Notes: a model not told the origin generated them from the sequence alone. A DNA stretch of 19,796 nt from an uncultured Gammaproteobacteria bacterium (GCA_913051905.1 CAJXBY010000033.1:1-19796), one strand, 5' to 3'. Positions 1-8,872 are shown, counted from the first letter of the stretch. Numbers and translations are program-made.

Positions 1-2
1 TT

Positions 3-65
3 TTCGCCATCCCTCTGGCCAATCTTGTGCAGGCGGTGTTCAATGCCTGGCCGAGCAAAACCTAA
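3..65 (+). CDS. C-terminal end of a membrane transporter, probably AI-2E family (partial)
   Basis: Only the last 20 codons lie in the window, ending at TAA 63-65. The reading is a hydrophobic stretch (FAIPLANLVQAV) followed by NAWP and a short polar end. This resembles the C-terminal end of AI-2E/PerM-type multi-pass membrane proteins, many of which finish with a similar IPLA...V..NAWP segment. That match is from memory of the family and the fragment is very short, so the family call is tentative. The other two forward frames give no protein-like reading. The 140-nt gap to cfa and the promoter within it suggest that this gene is transcribed separately from cfa. Confidence 0.45.
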   Translation, partial: FAIPLANLVQAVFNAWPSKT

Positions 66-133
66 ACTGAACGCACCCTGGGGGGTTGTCATCAGGTTGT
101 AGGATTCACCCCGGCAAGCCCGAACTGAGTCTC

Positions 134-161
134 TTGACGCAGTTCTGGAACGGGGTATGAT
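134..161 (+). promoter_or_regulatory. Sigma70-type promoter for cfa
   Basis: TTGACG (134-139) and TATGAT (156-161) are separated by 16 nt. Each box matches the sigma70 consensus at 5 of 6 positions. Transcription would begin near 168, leaving a leader of about 38 nt before the cfa ATG at 206, with AAAGG at 196-200 as a weak ribosome site. This is one of the two best promoter matches that I see in the window. Confidence 0.6.
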
Positions 162-205
162 CAGTCGCTGTAAGCATCGGTAACAGACTGTTTGTAAAGG
201 TAAAT

Positions 206-1471
206 ATGAGGGATTCAATCGCGAGCAACGATACGGCAACGGGCCAGGATTTCAACGCTGTCGGCACGGCTACAGACGGCGCCACCCGAGGCTACGAAAG
301 ATGGGGTATCCACCAGCTTATCCGATGCCTTGGAAACCCCAAAGTCAGTGTCAGCTTGTGGGACGGCTATTGCGTCGGCCCCGATGGAGAAGATGCCCTG
401 GGCACGGTCCATATACGTAACCGCCAGGCGCTCAATCAGTTGTTTCTGAAGGGCGATGTGGCCTTCGGGGACCAGTTCTCCGCCGGGGGAGTCGAAGTCG
501 AAGGCGATCTGGTCGACATACTGCGCGAACTCTATGCCGCACAAAGCCGCAGCAAATCCAGCCTCAAAACGATCAGTGAGATTCTGAACAAGCGCGGTCC
601 GCGGCGCAATACGCTCGCCGGGTCTAGAGACCACATCCATCACCACTACGATATCGGGAATGATTTCTACCGTCTCTGGCTGGACCAGGAGATGCAGTAC
701 ACCTGTGCATATTTTCCGGAAGAGGACATGACGCTGGAGGCGGCACAACAGGCCAAGTTGGACCACATCTGCCGCAAACTGCAGCTCAAAGCCGGTGACC
801 GGGTCGCCGAAGCAGGCTGCGGCTGGGGTTCTCTTGCCCGTCACATGGCAGTGAACTATGGCGCACAGGTGACGGCTTGGAACATCTCCCGTGAGCAGGT
901 CGAATTCGCTAACGAGCGCGCCAAGGGCGAAGGTTTTGACAAACAGGTCCGTTATGTTGAAGACGATTACCGCACAATAAGCGGCGAGTACGATGTGTTT
1001 GTCTCGGTCGGTATGCTCGAACATGTAGGCAAGCAGAATTACGCGGAACTGGGTCGGGTTGTGGACCGCTGTCTGGTTCCAGCCGGCCGGGCGCTGATAC
1101 ACACCATCGGGCGGAACCGGCCGAAGCTCATGAACGCCTGGATCGAGAAGCGGATCTTTCCGGGTGCTTACCCGCCTACCTTGCGCGAGATGATGGACAT
1201 ACTGGAACCCTACAATTTTTCGGTGCTTGATGTGGAGAACCTAAGATTGCACTATGCACGAACGCTGGAGCACTGGCAGGCGCGGTATAACCAGGCGGTG
1301 GACGAGGTGATCCAGATGTTTGACCAGGACTTCAGCAGGGCCTGGCAGCTGTATCTGGCAGGTTCTGCGGCTGCATTTCTGGATGGCTCTTTGCAGCTGT
1401 TTCAGGTGCTGTTCACCCGCCAGCGGAACAATCACATTCCGTGGTCGCGGTCTCACCAGTATCGATCCTGA
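206..1471 (+). CDS. cfa: Cyclopropane-fatty-acyl-phospholipid synthase
   Basis: The enzyme transfers a methylene group from S-adenosylmethionine to the double bond of unsaturated acyl chains in membrane phospholipids, giving cyclopropane fatty acids. It is 421 aa, against 382 in E. coli, and the extra length is mostly N-terminal. The N-terminal lipid-binding part (about 30-130) leads into HHHYDIGNDFY (145-155), then MQYTCAYF with the conserved Cys167. The SAM motif I is AEAGCGWG (201-208), and MLEHVG (270-275), HTIG (299-302) and Tyr350 follow. Cys167, Glu272, His299, Ile301 and Tyr350 align with the E. coli bicarbonate-binding set (C139, E239, H266, I268, Y317). Motif I reads EAGCGWG where E. 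coli has DIGCGWG. The start at 206 fits the promoter at 134-161. The gene seems to be a single unit. CFA-like methyltransferases with slightly different products cannot be excluded. Confidence 0.88.
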   Translation: MRDSIASNDTATGQDFNAVGTATDGATRGYERWGIHQLIRCLGNPKVSVSLWDGYCVGPDGEDALGTVHIRNRQALNQLFLKGDVAFGDQFSAGGVEVEGDLVDILRELYAAQSRSKSSLKTISEILNKRGPRRNTLAGSRDHIHHHYDIGNDFYRLWLDQEMQYTCAYFPEEDMTLEAAQQAKLDHICRKLQLKAGDRVAEAGCGWGSLARHMAVNYGAQVTAWNISREQVEFANERAKGEGFDKQVRYVEDDYRTISGEYDVFVSVGMLEHVGKQNYAELGRVVDRCLVPAGRALIHTIGRNRPKLMNAWIEKRIFPGAYPPTLREMMDILEPYNFSVLDVENLRLHYARTLEHWQARYNQAVDEVIQMFDQDFSRAWQLYLAGSAAAFLDGSLQLFQVLFTRQRNNHIPWSRSHQYRS

Positions 1472-1674
1472 ATCACCTGTCCTTGTCACGCGTGCCGGGT
1501 GCACACCACCGGGTTCCCAGCGGTCGAAGCGCACCACGGTTTTCACCTTCCGGCCGCTGCCGTTCACCCGTGGAGCGGGCCCGTGAGATATCCACGTGTG
1601 ACGCATCGGGTCCGAATGACGCGCAGCAGGGCCCCGACCAGGGTCAGTTCAGCCGGGAAGGATTCACGGTTCTC

Positions 1675-1710
1675 TGGTGTTGCCAGACACCACTTCAGTT
1701 TTCCAACTGA
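1675..1710 (+). other. Two tandem small hairpins in the leader before mrcB
   Basis: The 254 nt between cfa and mrcB (1472-1725) contain no convincing gene; short frames there have no family signal. Two adjacent inverted repeats stand out: TGGTGT (1675-1680) with ACACCA (1687-1692) across a 6-nt loop, and TCAGTT (1695-1700) with AACTGA (1705-1710) across a TTCC loop. There is no T-run after either, so they are not classic intrinsic terminators. They end 15 nt before the mrcB start and could shape its leader. I see no clear promoter in this gap. Confidence 0.3.
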
Positions 1711-1725
1711 GGTAGAGCCTCGCGT

Positions 1726-4128
1726 GTGCCGACCCTGATGCCGGCGCGTAAACGTCGGCAAAGCAGGCGTCGCGGTCGATGGCGGAGGGCTTTACGCACC
1801 ACAGGGTTTGGGCTGATCGCTGTGGTGCTCAGTGCCGGCGGCTACCTTCTTTACCGTTTTGATGCCGACCTGCGTAGCAGCTTCGAAGGGCGGCGCTGGG
1901 CAGTGCCTGCACATGTTTACAGTCGACCCCCGGCACTCTATCTGGGCCTGCGCACGACCGTAGGGGACATCGAGTCCCAGCTGATACGCCGCGGATATCG
2001 TAAGGCACCAGCAGCCGCGAGGCCTGGGACTTGGGCGCGGTCAGGTGCCGCGTTGACCGTCTACGTCAGAGGTTTTCACAGTGCTTCCGGTTACCAGAAT
2101 CCAGTGCGGGCCCGCCTGTCTGTCGTTGATGGCCGAATAGCAGCGCTTGCCGGCCACGACGGGAAATCTTTGTCGATGGTTGAGTTGGAACCACAACTCA
2201 TCGGCAGCGTTCTGCCTCTGCGGCACGAAGATCGTGCACCGATCCGTCTGCACGATGTGCCGGAGTCTTTGCTGACTGCACTGTTGGTGATGGAGGACCG
2301 GCGGTTTCTGCTGCACCATGGGATTGACCTGCGGGGTATTGTCCGGGCGATGTTTCAGAACCTTAGGGCCGGCCGGATCGTTGCCGGTGGCAGTACGCTG
2401 ACGCAGCAGCTGGTGAAAAACCTCTACCTCGACCCTGAGCGGACGCTGCGCCGGAAGCTCACCGAGGCTGCCATGGCTGTGTTGCTGGAATTGCACTACG
2501 GAAAAAATGAGCTTCTACAGGCCTACGTCAACGAGGTCTTTCTGGGGCAGTCAGGTAACCGGGCCATTCACGGTTTTGCGCTGGCAAGTGAACATTTCTT
2601 TGGCCGCCCTTTGGTAGAACTGTCTGTCGCAGAACTCGCCTTGTTGGCGGGCATGGTCAAAGCGCCCAGTCGTTACAACCCGGCACGTTTTCCAGAGCGG
2701 GCTCGGGTCAGGCGGAATCTGGTCCTAAATGAGCTGGCGAAAGCCGGTCATCTTGACCCAGAGACGCTTGCCAGCTCCCGTAATTCACCGCTCAATGTGA
2801 TCAGGCGGACGGCACGGGTGGCTGGAGGGTCCCCTGCGTTTTTAGACTTTGTGCGCCGGCAGGTCGCTCGGGATTTCGACCCCGATCTGTTGCGCGCTGA
2901 AGGTCTGCGGCTTTATACCACCATTGACCTGCAGGTTCAGCAGCGGGCTGAGCGGGTCCTGTCCCGTCGACTGGACCAACTGGAGCAGGAGCATGGGCTG
3001 GAACCCGGTAGTCTGGAAGGAGCCGTCCTGGTCATCCGGATAGAGACTGGCGAGGTGCGAGCACTGGTGGGGGGGCGGGACCCCCGTTACGCCGGCTTCA
3101 ACCGTGCACTGGATGCGGCCCGGCCCGCCGGGTCATTGCTCAAACCCGCGGTTTATCTGACAGCACTCGATCGGCCCGAGCACTACACGCTTTCCACCCC
3201 CCTGGATGATTCGGAATTTGAACTTCCCCAGGCTGGAGGGCCGAACTGGCAGCCCCGAAACCATGATCGGGAAGATCATGGTTATCCGCCGTTGATTGCG
3301 GCACTGTCGAATTCTTATAACGTGGCCACAGCCCGCCTGGGGTTGACAGTCGGAATTGACGAGATCATTGATACGCTGCGTGCCTTGGGACTGGTCCGTA
3401 ACATCAAACCCTATCCGTCAATCACACTGGGCGCGGTCGCGCTGACCCCAGTGGAGATTGCCCAGATGTACCAGACACTCGCGGCGGGGGGACACCGGGT
3501 GAGATTGAGAACGATCAATTGGGTCGGTGACCGTGACGGCAGGCAACTGGCCCGGTACCCAATCAAGGCGAAAGTCACGGTATCTGCGCAGAGCGCTTAC
3601 CTGCTCAACCGGGCTCTTCGGGAGGGGGTCATCAGTGGTACGGGGTCCGGACTGAACCGGGATTTTCCACCTGGTCTTGGTCTTGCCGGAAAGACGGGAA
3701 CGACAGGGGGCTACAGGGACAGCTGGTTTGCCGGATACGCGGGCAACTACCTGACAGTGATCTGGATCGGCAGGGACGATAATCAGCCTATCGGCCTGAC
3801 CGGTGCTTCCGGTGCACTCACGGTGTGGGCAGCGCTCATGAAACAGCTGACATTGACTCCCGTGAAACTCTATAGGCCACGGGATGTTCTCGAACTCAAG
3901 CTGGACCGCACGACATTGCTGTTGGCCGACAAACACTGTCAGGATACGGTGGAGCTGCCTTTTGTCGCAGGTTCGCAGCCGCTGTCCGGCGCGCCCTGCA
4001 GCCGCACCGTGGTGCACTCACCGGCCCCCACCGGCAGCAGCTTCGTCCAGTGGTGGCGCACGGTCTGGCCCGGTGTTGACCGGTCTTCGGCTGACAAAGC
4101 TGAAAAGAACCGGAATGATCGGCCCTGA
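1726..4128 (+). CDS. mrcB: Penicillin-binding protein 1b, bifunctional glycosyltransferase/transpeptidase
   Basis: This class A PBP polymerises lipid II into glycan strands and cross-links the peptides at the outer face of the inner membrane. It is 800 aa (E. coli 844). A very basic cytoplasmic tail (about 7-27) precedes one membrane helix (about 29-46). A UB2H-like region follows, starting near WAVPAHVYSRP. The GT51 domain has catalytic Glu190 in MEDRRF, the GGSTLTQQL motif and Glu270 in YVNEVFLGQ. The transpeptidase domain has SLLK (Ser470-Lys473), SYN (530-532) and KTG (656-658), all intact. The start is GTG 1726; an in-frame ATG at 1738 would remove four residues and is equally possible. 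UB2H makes PBP1b more likely than PBP1a. The gene stands between cfa and the leuS operon and appears to be its own unit. Confidence 0.93.
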   Translation: MPTLMPARKRRQSRRRGRWRRALRTTGFGLIAVVLSAGGYLLYRFDADLRSSFEGRRWAVPAHVYSRPPALYLGLRTTVGDIESQLIRRGYRKAPAAARPGTWARSGAALTVYVRGFHSASGYQNPVRARLSVVDGRIAALAGHDGKSLSMVELEPQLIGSVLPLRHEDRAPIRLHDVPESLLTALLVMEDRRFLLHHGIDLRGIVRAMFQNLRAGRIVAGGSTLTQQLVKNLYLDPERTLRRKLTEAAMAVLLELHYGKNELLQAYVNEVFLGQSGNRAIHGFALASEHFFGRPLVELSVAELALLAGMVKAPSRYNPARFPERARVRRNLVLNELAKAGHLDPETLASSRNSPLNVIRRTARVAGGSPAFLDFVRRQVARDFDPDLLRAEGLRLYTTIDLQVQQRAERVLSRRLDQLEQEHGLEPGSLEGAVLVIRIETGEVRALVGGRDPRYAGFNRALDAARPAGSLLKPAVYLTALDRPEHYTLSTPLDDSEFELPQAGGPNWQPRNHDREDHGYPPLIAALSNSYNVATARLGLTVGIDEIIDTLRALGLVRNIKPYPSITLGAVALTPVEIAQMYQTLAAGGHRVRLRTINWVGDRDGRQLARYPIKAKVTVSAQSAYLLNRALREGVISGTGSGLNRDFPPGLGLAGKTGTTGGYRDSWFAGYAGNYLTVIWIGRDDNQPIGLTGASGALTVWAALMKQLTLTPVKLYRPRDVLELKLDRTTLLLADKHCQDTVELPFVAGSQPLSGAPCSRTVVHSPAPTGSSFVQWWRTVWPGVDRSSADKAEKNRNDRP

Positions 4129-4159
4129 TATGAGTACTTAACCCGTTGCGAGAGACTCT

Positions 4160-4188
4160 TTGGCAGTGCTGATTGGGGTCAATATAGT
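4160..4188 (+). promoter_or_regulatory. Sigma70-type promoter for the DUF4389-leuS operon
   Basis: TTGGCA (4160-4165) and TATAGT (4183-4188) are 17 nt apart. Each box matches consensus at 5 of 6 positions and the spacing is ideal. Transcription would start near 4195. A GTG at 4198 is therefore an unlikely translation start for the next gene, which favours the ATG at 4246. The promoter probably drives the run of same-strand genes that begins there. Confidence 0.6.
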
Positions 4189-4245
4189 AAAATTGAAGTG
4201 TACTTCTCTTGGGTGACACAAGGCAGCAATCGGGCGGTCCGCAAC

Positions 4246-4554
4246 ATGAGCGAGCAGGGACAGGAAGTCTATCGAACCGGCGAGACGTGGTTGCGGCTTT
4301 TGCTGATGATTGTCTACTTCGGATTGGTGTTCTATCTGGTCAAGATTCTGATCGGCGCCAGCCTGGTGTTTCAGTCTGTCATGGTGGTCGTTCGCGGAAC
4401 AGTTAATCCCCGCCTTCAACGCTTCACTGCAGACCTCAACCGGTTCTGCTACAGCACCCTGCAGTATCTGACCTGGAATACGGACCAGCGCCCGTTCCCT
4501 TTCTGCGACTGGCCTTCCCCGGATGAGCAGCCGTCTCCAGATGAGAAAACTTGA
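4246..4554 (+). CDS. DUF4389 family small membrane protein
   Basis: The function of this family is unknown. The 102-residue product has a polar N-terminus, a long hydrophobic region (about 14-47, LLLMIVYFGLVFYLVKILIG and onwards) able to form one or two membrane helices, a middle part with LNRFCYSTLQYLTWNTD, then the PFPF..WP motif typical of DUF4389 proteins, and a short acidic Pro/Ser-rich tail containing a repeated PSPDE. The ATG at 4246 (MSEQGQEV) is preferred because the promoter start is predicted near 4195. A GTG at 4198 would add 16 residues that do not resemble the family, but no strong ribosome site marks either one. It is the first gene of the run containing leuS, 46 nt upstream of that gene. 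Members of this family are often encoded beside housekeeping genes in gammaproteobacteria, which gives no direct functional hint. Confidence 0.75.
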   Translation: MSEQGQEVYRTGETWLRLLLMIVYFGLVFYLVKILIGASLVFQSVMVVVRGTVNPRLQRFTADLNRFCYSTLQYLTWNTDQRPFPFCDWPSPDEQPSPDEKT

Positions 4555-4600
4555 GCTGTACGTCGCCAGTCAGTTCACTGAGTGAGGGGTGATTCAAACG

Positions 4601-7195
4601 ATGGAGGAACGGTACGACCCCCAACAGGTCGAGCAGCAGGTCCAGGAATTCTGGGAGCACAACCGGAGTTTTGAGGTCACGGAAGATCCTGGCCGCAAAA
4701 AATTCTATTGTCTTTCGATGCTGCCCTATCCCTCAGGGCACTTGCACATGGGACATGTGCGCAACTACACCATCGGCGATGTGATGAGTCGCTATCAGAG
4801 AATGCTGGGCTGCAATGTTTTGCAGCCTATGGGCTGGGATGCTTTTGGCCTGCCCGCCGAGAACGCGGCAATTCAACGGGATGTACCCCCTGCCGAGTGG
4901 ACGTATCAGAACATCGACCATATGCGGGACCAGCTCAAACGCATGGGATTTGCGTACGACTGGACCCGTGAACTCACGACCTGCCGACCCGAGTATTACC
5001 GCTGGGAGCAGTGGTTCTTCAATCGCCTGCTTGAAAAGGGCCTGGCATACCGCAAGAACGCTGTCGTCAACTGGGACCCGGTAGACCAGACGGTGCTCGC
5101 CAACGAACAAGTGGTTGACGGCAAGGGTTGGCGTTCCGGTGCGGTGGTTGAAAAACGGGAAATTCCGCAATGGTTTATACGAATCACCGACTACGCTGAC
5201 GAATTGCTTTCAGAACTGGATCGGCTTGACGGTTGGCCGGAATCGGTCAAGACCATGCAACGAAACTGGATCGGGCGTTCGATCGGTCTGGAAGTGGATT
5301 TCGCGCTTGCTGACGGCGGTGAACCGCTGAAGATATTTACCACCCGCCCGGACACGATCTTCGGCGCAACATTCATGGCGGTGTCGGCGGATCATCCTCT
5401 GGCAAGGACTGCGGCGTCGGCTGATTCCACGGTTGCTCGCTTTGTTGAAGCGTGCCAGGCCGGTGGAATCAGCGAAGCCGAAATAGAGACCATGGAGAAA
5501 AAAGGCAAGCCGCTCGGCATTGATGTGGTCAACCCGTTGAGCGGTGAGCGCATCCCGGTCTGGGTGGCGAACTTCGTGCTCATCGGGTATGGCACCGGTG
5601 CCATTATGGCTGTGCCAGCACATGACCAGAGAGACCACATGTTTGCCAGCCGTTACGGACTGCCGATCCGTCAGGTTATCGCTCCGTCCGATGGTGCCAT
5701 GGTTGATGTCAGTGCTGAGGCCTGGGTTGAGAAAAACGACACCGTTACTGTCAATTCCGGTGAATTTACGGGCCTTGATTACGACTCGGCCTTTGAGCGT
5801 ATAGCAGAGCACGTTGAAGGCCTGGGAATCGGCCGGCGGAAGGTCAATTACCGGATCAGGGACTGGGGGGTCTCCCGGCAGCGTTACTGGGGATGTCCGA
5901 TCCCCGTGGTGCACTGTGAGGATTGTGGCGTCGTGTCGGTGCCGGACGAGATGTTGCCCGTTCTGTTGCCCGAAGATGTGACGTTCATGGGTGTTCAGTC
6001 ACCGATCAAAGCGGATCCGGAATGGCGCCGTACGGATTGCCCAGAATGCGGTCGGACGGCTGAACGCGAAACCGACACCTTCGATACCTTCGTGGAATCC
6101 AGCTGGTACTACGCCAGGTACTGCACACCGGGTGCAAACAGCATGCTCGATGACAGAGCGGATTATTGGCTGCCAGTAGATCACTATATCGGCGGTATTG
6201 AGCACGCCGTCATGCACCTGTTGTATTTCAGGTTCTGGCATAAACTGATGCGTGACGCGGGCATCGTCAGCAGTGATGAACCCAGCACGAATCTGTTGTG
6301 TCAGGGGATGGTCCTGGCCGAGGCTTATTACCACGACGGCGAATATTCAGGTCGTACCTGGGTGCAACCAAACGAGGTATCCGTCGAGCGCGACGAGAAA
6401 GGCAAGGTCATCAGGGCGACCTGGAAGCATGACGGCAGCGAGGTGACACCGACCGGCTGGACGACCATGTCCAAGTCAAAGAACAACGGAGTCGATCCCC
6501 AGGAGATGATAGATCGCTACGGCGCGGATACCGTTCGCTTGTTTGCGATGTTTGCCTCGCCGCCCGAACAGGCGCTCGAGTGGAAGGACGATGCCGTGGC
6601 CGGTTCGCTGCGATTTCTGCGGCGCCTGTGGACGCTGGTCCATCGGCACCGGGAATTACTGCTGTCAGTGTCAGAAGACACTTCGGACAACGAATACGAT
6701 GATGAAACCCGCCAGTTTCGCCTACAGTTTTATACCGTGCTCGCGAGGATTAACCGGGACATGGCGCGCTATCAGTTCAACACTGTTGTGGCCGCCAGCA
6801 TGGAACTTTTCAATACCCTGGATCGTTTCGATCCCCAGGACAATACCAGTCGCCGAGGTGCATTCTATGAAGCACTGGACGTTCTGATCAGGGTTCTGGC
6901 GCCGTTCGTACCTCATTTCAGTCACAGTCTATGGCAGAGCATTGGCAGGCAGGAGGCGTTACTCGATGCACCCTGGCCGGAGGTCGACAACAAGGCTCTG
7001 GTGGCCCGCGTCCAGACGATCGCCGTTCAGGTCAACGGCAAACTGCGTGGTCAGGTTGAGGTGCCGGTGCAGGCTGACGAAGCAGAGATTCGGGCGCAGG
7101 TGCTGGCGGACGATAAAATCAGCCGGCACGTTGCAGCTTCGTCGATCCGGCGTTTTATTGTGGTACCGGGCAAGCTGGTCAACATCGTCATCTAG
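4601..7195 (+). CDS. leuS: Leucyl-tRNA synthetase
   Basis: The enzyme charges tRNA-Leu with leucine in the cytoplasm. The 864-aa product is close to E. coli LeuRS (860). The HIGH signature is HMGH (49-52) in PYPSGHLHMGH. The editing domain is present, with TTRPDTIFGATF and the YGTGAIMAVPAHDQRD motif. The Cys-pair insert (HCEDCG, DCPECG) and the anticodon-binding domain follow. The second class I signature reads TMSKS (622-626) rather than KMSKS; the lysine between the two serines is kept. The ATG at 4601 (MEERYDPQ) is chosen over GTG 4589 because it matches the E. coli N-terminus and follows GAGGGG at 4585-4589. The gene lies between DUF4389 and lptE, a common gammaproteobacterial order. Confidence 0.96.
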   Translation: MEERYDPQQVEQQVQEFWEHNRSFEVTEDPGRKKFYCLSMLPYPSGHLHMGHVRNYTIGDVMSRYQRMLGCNVLQPMGWDAFGLPAENAAIQRDVPPAEWTYQNIDHMRDQLKRMGFAYDWTRELTTCRPEYYRWEQWFFNRLLEKGLAYRKNAVVNWDPVDQTVLANEQVVDGKGWRSGAVVEKREIPQWFIRITDYADELLSELDRLDGWPESVKTMQRNWIGRSIGLEVDFALADGGEPLKIFTTRPDTIFGATFMAVSADHPLARTAASADSTVARFVEACQAGGISEAEIETMEKKGKPLGIDVVNPLSGERIPVWVANFVLIGYGTGAIMAVPAHDQRDHMFASRYGLPIRQVIAPSDGAMVDVSAEAWVEKNDTVTVNSGEFTGLDYDSAFERIAEHVEGLGIGRRKVNYRIRDWGVSRQRYWGCPIPVVHCEDCGVVSVPDEMLPVLLPEDVTFMGVQSPIKADPEWRRTDCPECGRTAERETDTFDTFVESSWYYARYCTPGANSMLDDRADYWLPVDHYIGGIEHAVMHLLYFRFWHKLMRDAGIVSSDEPSTNLLCQGMVLAEAYYHDGEYSGRTWVQPNEVSVERDEKGKVIRATWKHDGSEVTPTGWTTMSKSKNNGVDPQEMIDRYGADTVRLFAMFASPPEQALEWKDDAVAGSLRFLRRLWTLVHRHRELLLSVSEDTSDNEYDDETRQFRLQFYTVLARINRDMARYQFNTVVAASMELFNTLDRFDPQDNTSRRGAFYEALDVLIRVLAPFVPHFSHSLWQSIGRQEALLDAPWPEVDNKALVARVQTIAVQVNGKLRGQVEVPVQADEAEIRAQVLADDKISRHVAASSIRRFIVVPGKLVNIVI

Positions 7196-7273
7196 AGGAG
7201 TCCGGACGACATGCTGAATCTAAAATGGTGCCATCCTCTTTTCCGGATTTCACACCGGGCGCGAGGAAGTCAC

Positions 7274-7819
7274 GTGACCTATCGCATGCTGGTACCAGTG
7301 GTGCTGGCTTTTGTATTGAGCGGTTGCGGATTCCACCTGCGTGGGCAGATCGAATTTTCTCCTCTCTTGGCGATACCTTATGTCAATGGAAAAAACGACG
7401 GCTTCGTCAAGGCTCTGAATAGCGGGTTGCGGCAAAGTGGCCTGGTGCCGGCTCAAGATCCCTCCAATGCAACCGCTATCATCGATCTGACCGCGGTGCA
7501 CTATGACCGTGTGGTCATCTCCATAGACAGCCGCGGTCTGGCCACGGGTTACCAGCTGAGTTACACGGTATCCTACCGGGTTGTGAACCGTTCCGGCAAG
7601 GTGCTGTTGGAAAACTCGAAGATCACGTTGAAACGTAACCTCACCTACCAGAGTACCCAGGTGCTGCAGAAACAAGCTGAAGAAAGTGCTTTGAAAGATG
7701 TCATGATTGAAGACATGGTTCGCCAGATCGTACGCCGACTGGGCAGCGTGTCGCTCGCCCCGACTCGGGCGAAGCGCTTCGCGCTGCTCAACCCGCAGCT
7801 GCAGGTGGACGGTAGCTGA
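7274..7819 (+). CDS. lptE: LPS-assembly lipoprotein LptE
   Basis: LptE is an outer-membrane lipoprotein that plugs and supports the LptD barrel, which inserts lipopolysaccharide into the outer leaflet. From GTG 7274 the product is 181 aa (E. coli 193). It has a short signal peptide with a lipobox LSGC, giving Cys18 as the lipidated residue, followed by GFHLRGQ, the hallmark start of mature LptE proteins. GTG 7274 has a good ribosome site (GAGGAAG at 7263-7269) and gives a normal-length signal. An in-frame ATG at 7211, with GAGGAG at 7195-7200, would add 21 residues ahead of it and is a real alternative. The gene lies just after leuS and 3 nt before holA, the order seen in many gammaproteobacteria. 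Confidence 0.9.
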   Translation: MTYRMLVPVVLAFVLSGCGFHLRGQIEFSPLLAIPYVNGKNDGFVKALNSGLRQSGLVPAQDPSNATAIIDLTAVHYDRVVISIDSRGLATGYQLSYTVSYRVVNRSGKVLLENSKITLKRNLTYQSTQVLQKQAEESALKDVMIEDMVRQIVRRLGSVSLAPTRAKRFALLNPQLQVDGS

Positions 7820-7822
7820 GTT

Positions 7823-8860
7823 TTGCGCCTTGCCCCGCCAGCGCTTACTGCGCAATTGTGCAAGGGCCTAGCGCGCGGCTATCTTCTGTTCGGGAACGAG
7901 CCGTTGCTCCTGGAGGAAGCAGCAGACGAGATCCGTCGGCAGGTGCGTAGCCAGGGCGGGACCGATGTGCTGCGGTTCACCGCAGGCGTGGATCTTGACT
8001 GGTCCGAGTTGACGGGAAGCGCCCGTGCCCTGTCACTTTTTGTGGACCGCCGGCTGATTGAAATCCGTCTTCCGACCGGCAAGCCTGGTGAAACGGGTTC
8101 CAAAGCACTCGTTGAGTTCTTGGAACACTCCGGAGCGGATACCACGCTGGTTGTGCTCGCCGGGCGTATCGACAAGCGGGCACAGTCGGCCAAATGGTTC
8201 AAGAGTATCGAGCAGATCGGTGTGGTTGTGGAAGCACGATCCCCGTCAGCTGACCAGCTGCCGCAGTGGATTCAGCAGCGCTTTGGGCAACTTGGAATCA
8301 AGGCCACTCCTGGCGCTGTCGAGCGTCTCACCTATTTTTCCGAAGGCAATCTGATGGCAGCGGCACAGGAAATTCGAAAACTAGCGGCGCTGCTCGATGA
8401 GGGTGCAAAATTGGATGAAGAGTCTCTTGAGGCCCTGACCGAGGATCAGGCTCGATTCAGTGTTTATAACCTGGTCGACGCCGCCCTTGGCGCAGACCCT
8501 GCGAGAGCGCTTCGGATACTGACCGTCCTCAGGCGAGAGGGAACCGAAGCCGTGTTGGTGGTCTGGGCCCTGGCCCGAGAAGCGCGCAGCATGGCTGCCA
8601 TCGCCGGAGCGCTTGAAGCCGGCAAATCACGCGCAACTGTGTTTCGCAGCCATCAGGTCTGGCGAAGCCGAGCGTCGTGTGTCGATACGGCCCTGCAGCG
8701 CCATCCCGGGGACTACTGGCAAGGCCTGTTGGGGTGCTTGTCGGCCGTGGACCGCATCCTCAAAGGACGGGATACATCGACTGGCGACGTCTGGGCCGAG
8801 TTGGAACGGGTTGTCTTGTCAGCCTGTGGTATAACTACACTTTCGAGAATTGCCTCATAA
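7823..8860 (+). CDS. holA: DNA polymerase III subunit delta
   Basis: HolA is the delta subunit of the clamp loader; it opens the beta sliding clamp during replication. The 345-aa product is close to E. coli HolA (343). The N-terminus MRLAPPALTAQL..GLARGYLLFGNEPLLLEEA aligns well with E. coli HolA, which supports the unusual TTG start at 7823. That start is only 3 nt past the lptE stop, so translation is probably coupled and kept low. The delta subunit has an AAA+ fold but no working Walker motif, and none is visible here. The last part (LVDAALGADPARALRIL and onwards) fits the C-terminal helical collar domain. Confidence 0.92.
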   Translation: MRLAPPALTAQLCKGLARGYLLFGNEPLLLEEAADEIRRQVRSQGGTDVLRFTAGVDLDWSELTGSARALSLFVDRRLIEIRLPTGKPGETGSKALVEFLEHSGADTTLVVLAGRIDKRAQSAKWFKSIEQIGVVVEARSPSADQLPQWIQQRFGQLGIKATPGAVERLTYFSEGNLMAAAQEIRKLAALLDEGAKLDEESLEALTEDQARFSVYNLVDAALGADPARALRILTVLRREGTEAVLVVWALAREARSMAAIAGALEAGKSRATVFRSHQVWRSRASCVDTALQRHPGDYWQGLLGCLSAVDRILKGRDTSTGDVWAELERVVLSACGITTLSRIAS

Positions 8861-8872
8861 GATATTGAAACA

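Noticed and set aside
215..1102. Long minus-strand frame (295 aa) opposite cfa
   Set aside because: It lies wholly inside cfa, whose motifs are intact. The minus-strand product has no family signal and looks like a reversed-frame shadow of GC-rich coding sequence.
5210..5914. Minus-strand frame (234 aa) opposite leuS
   Set aside because: It is fully contained in the leuS editing domain and has no recognisable domain or ribosome site.
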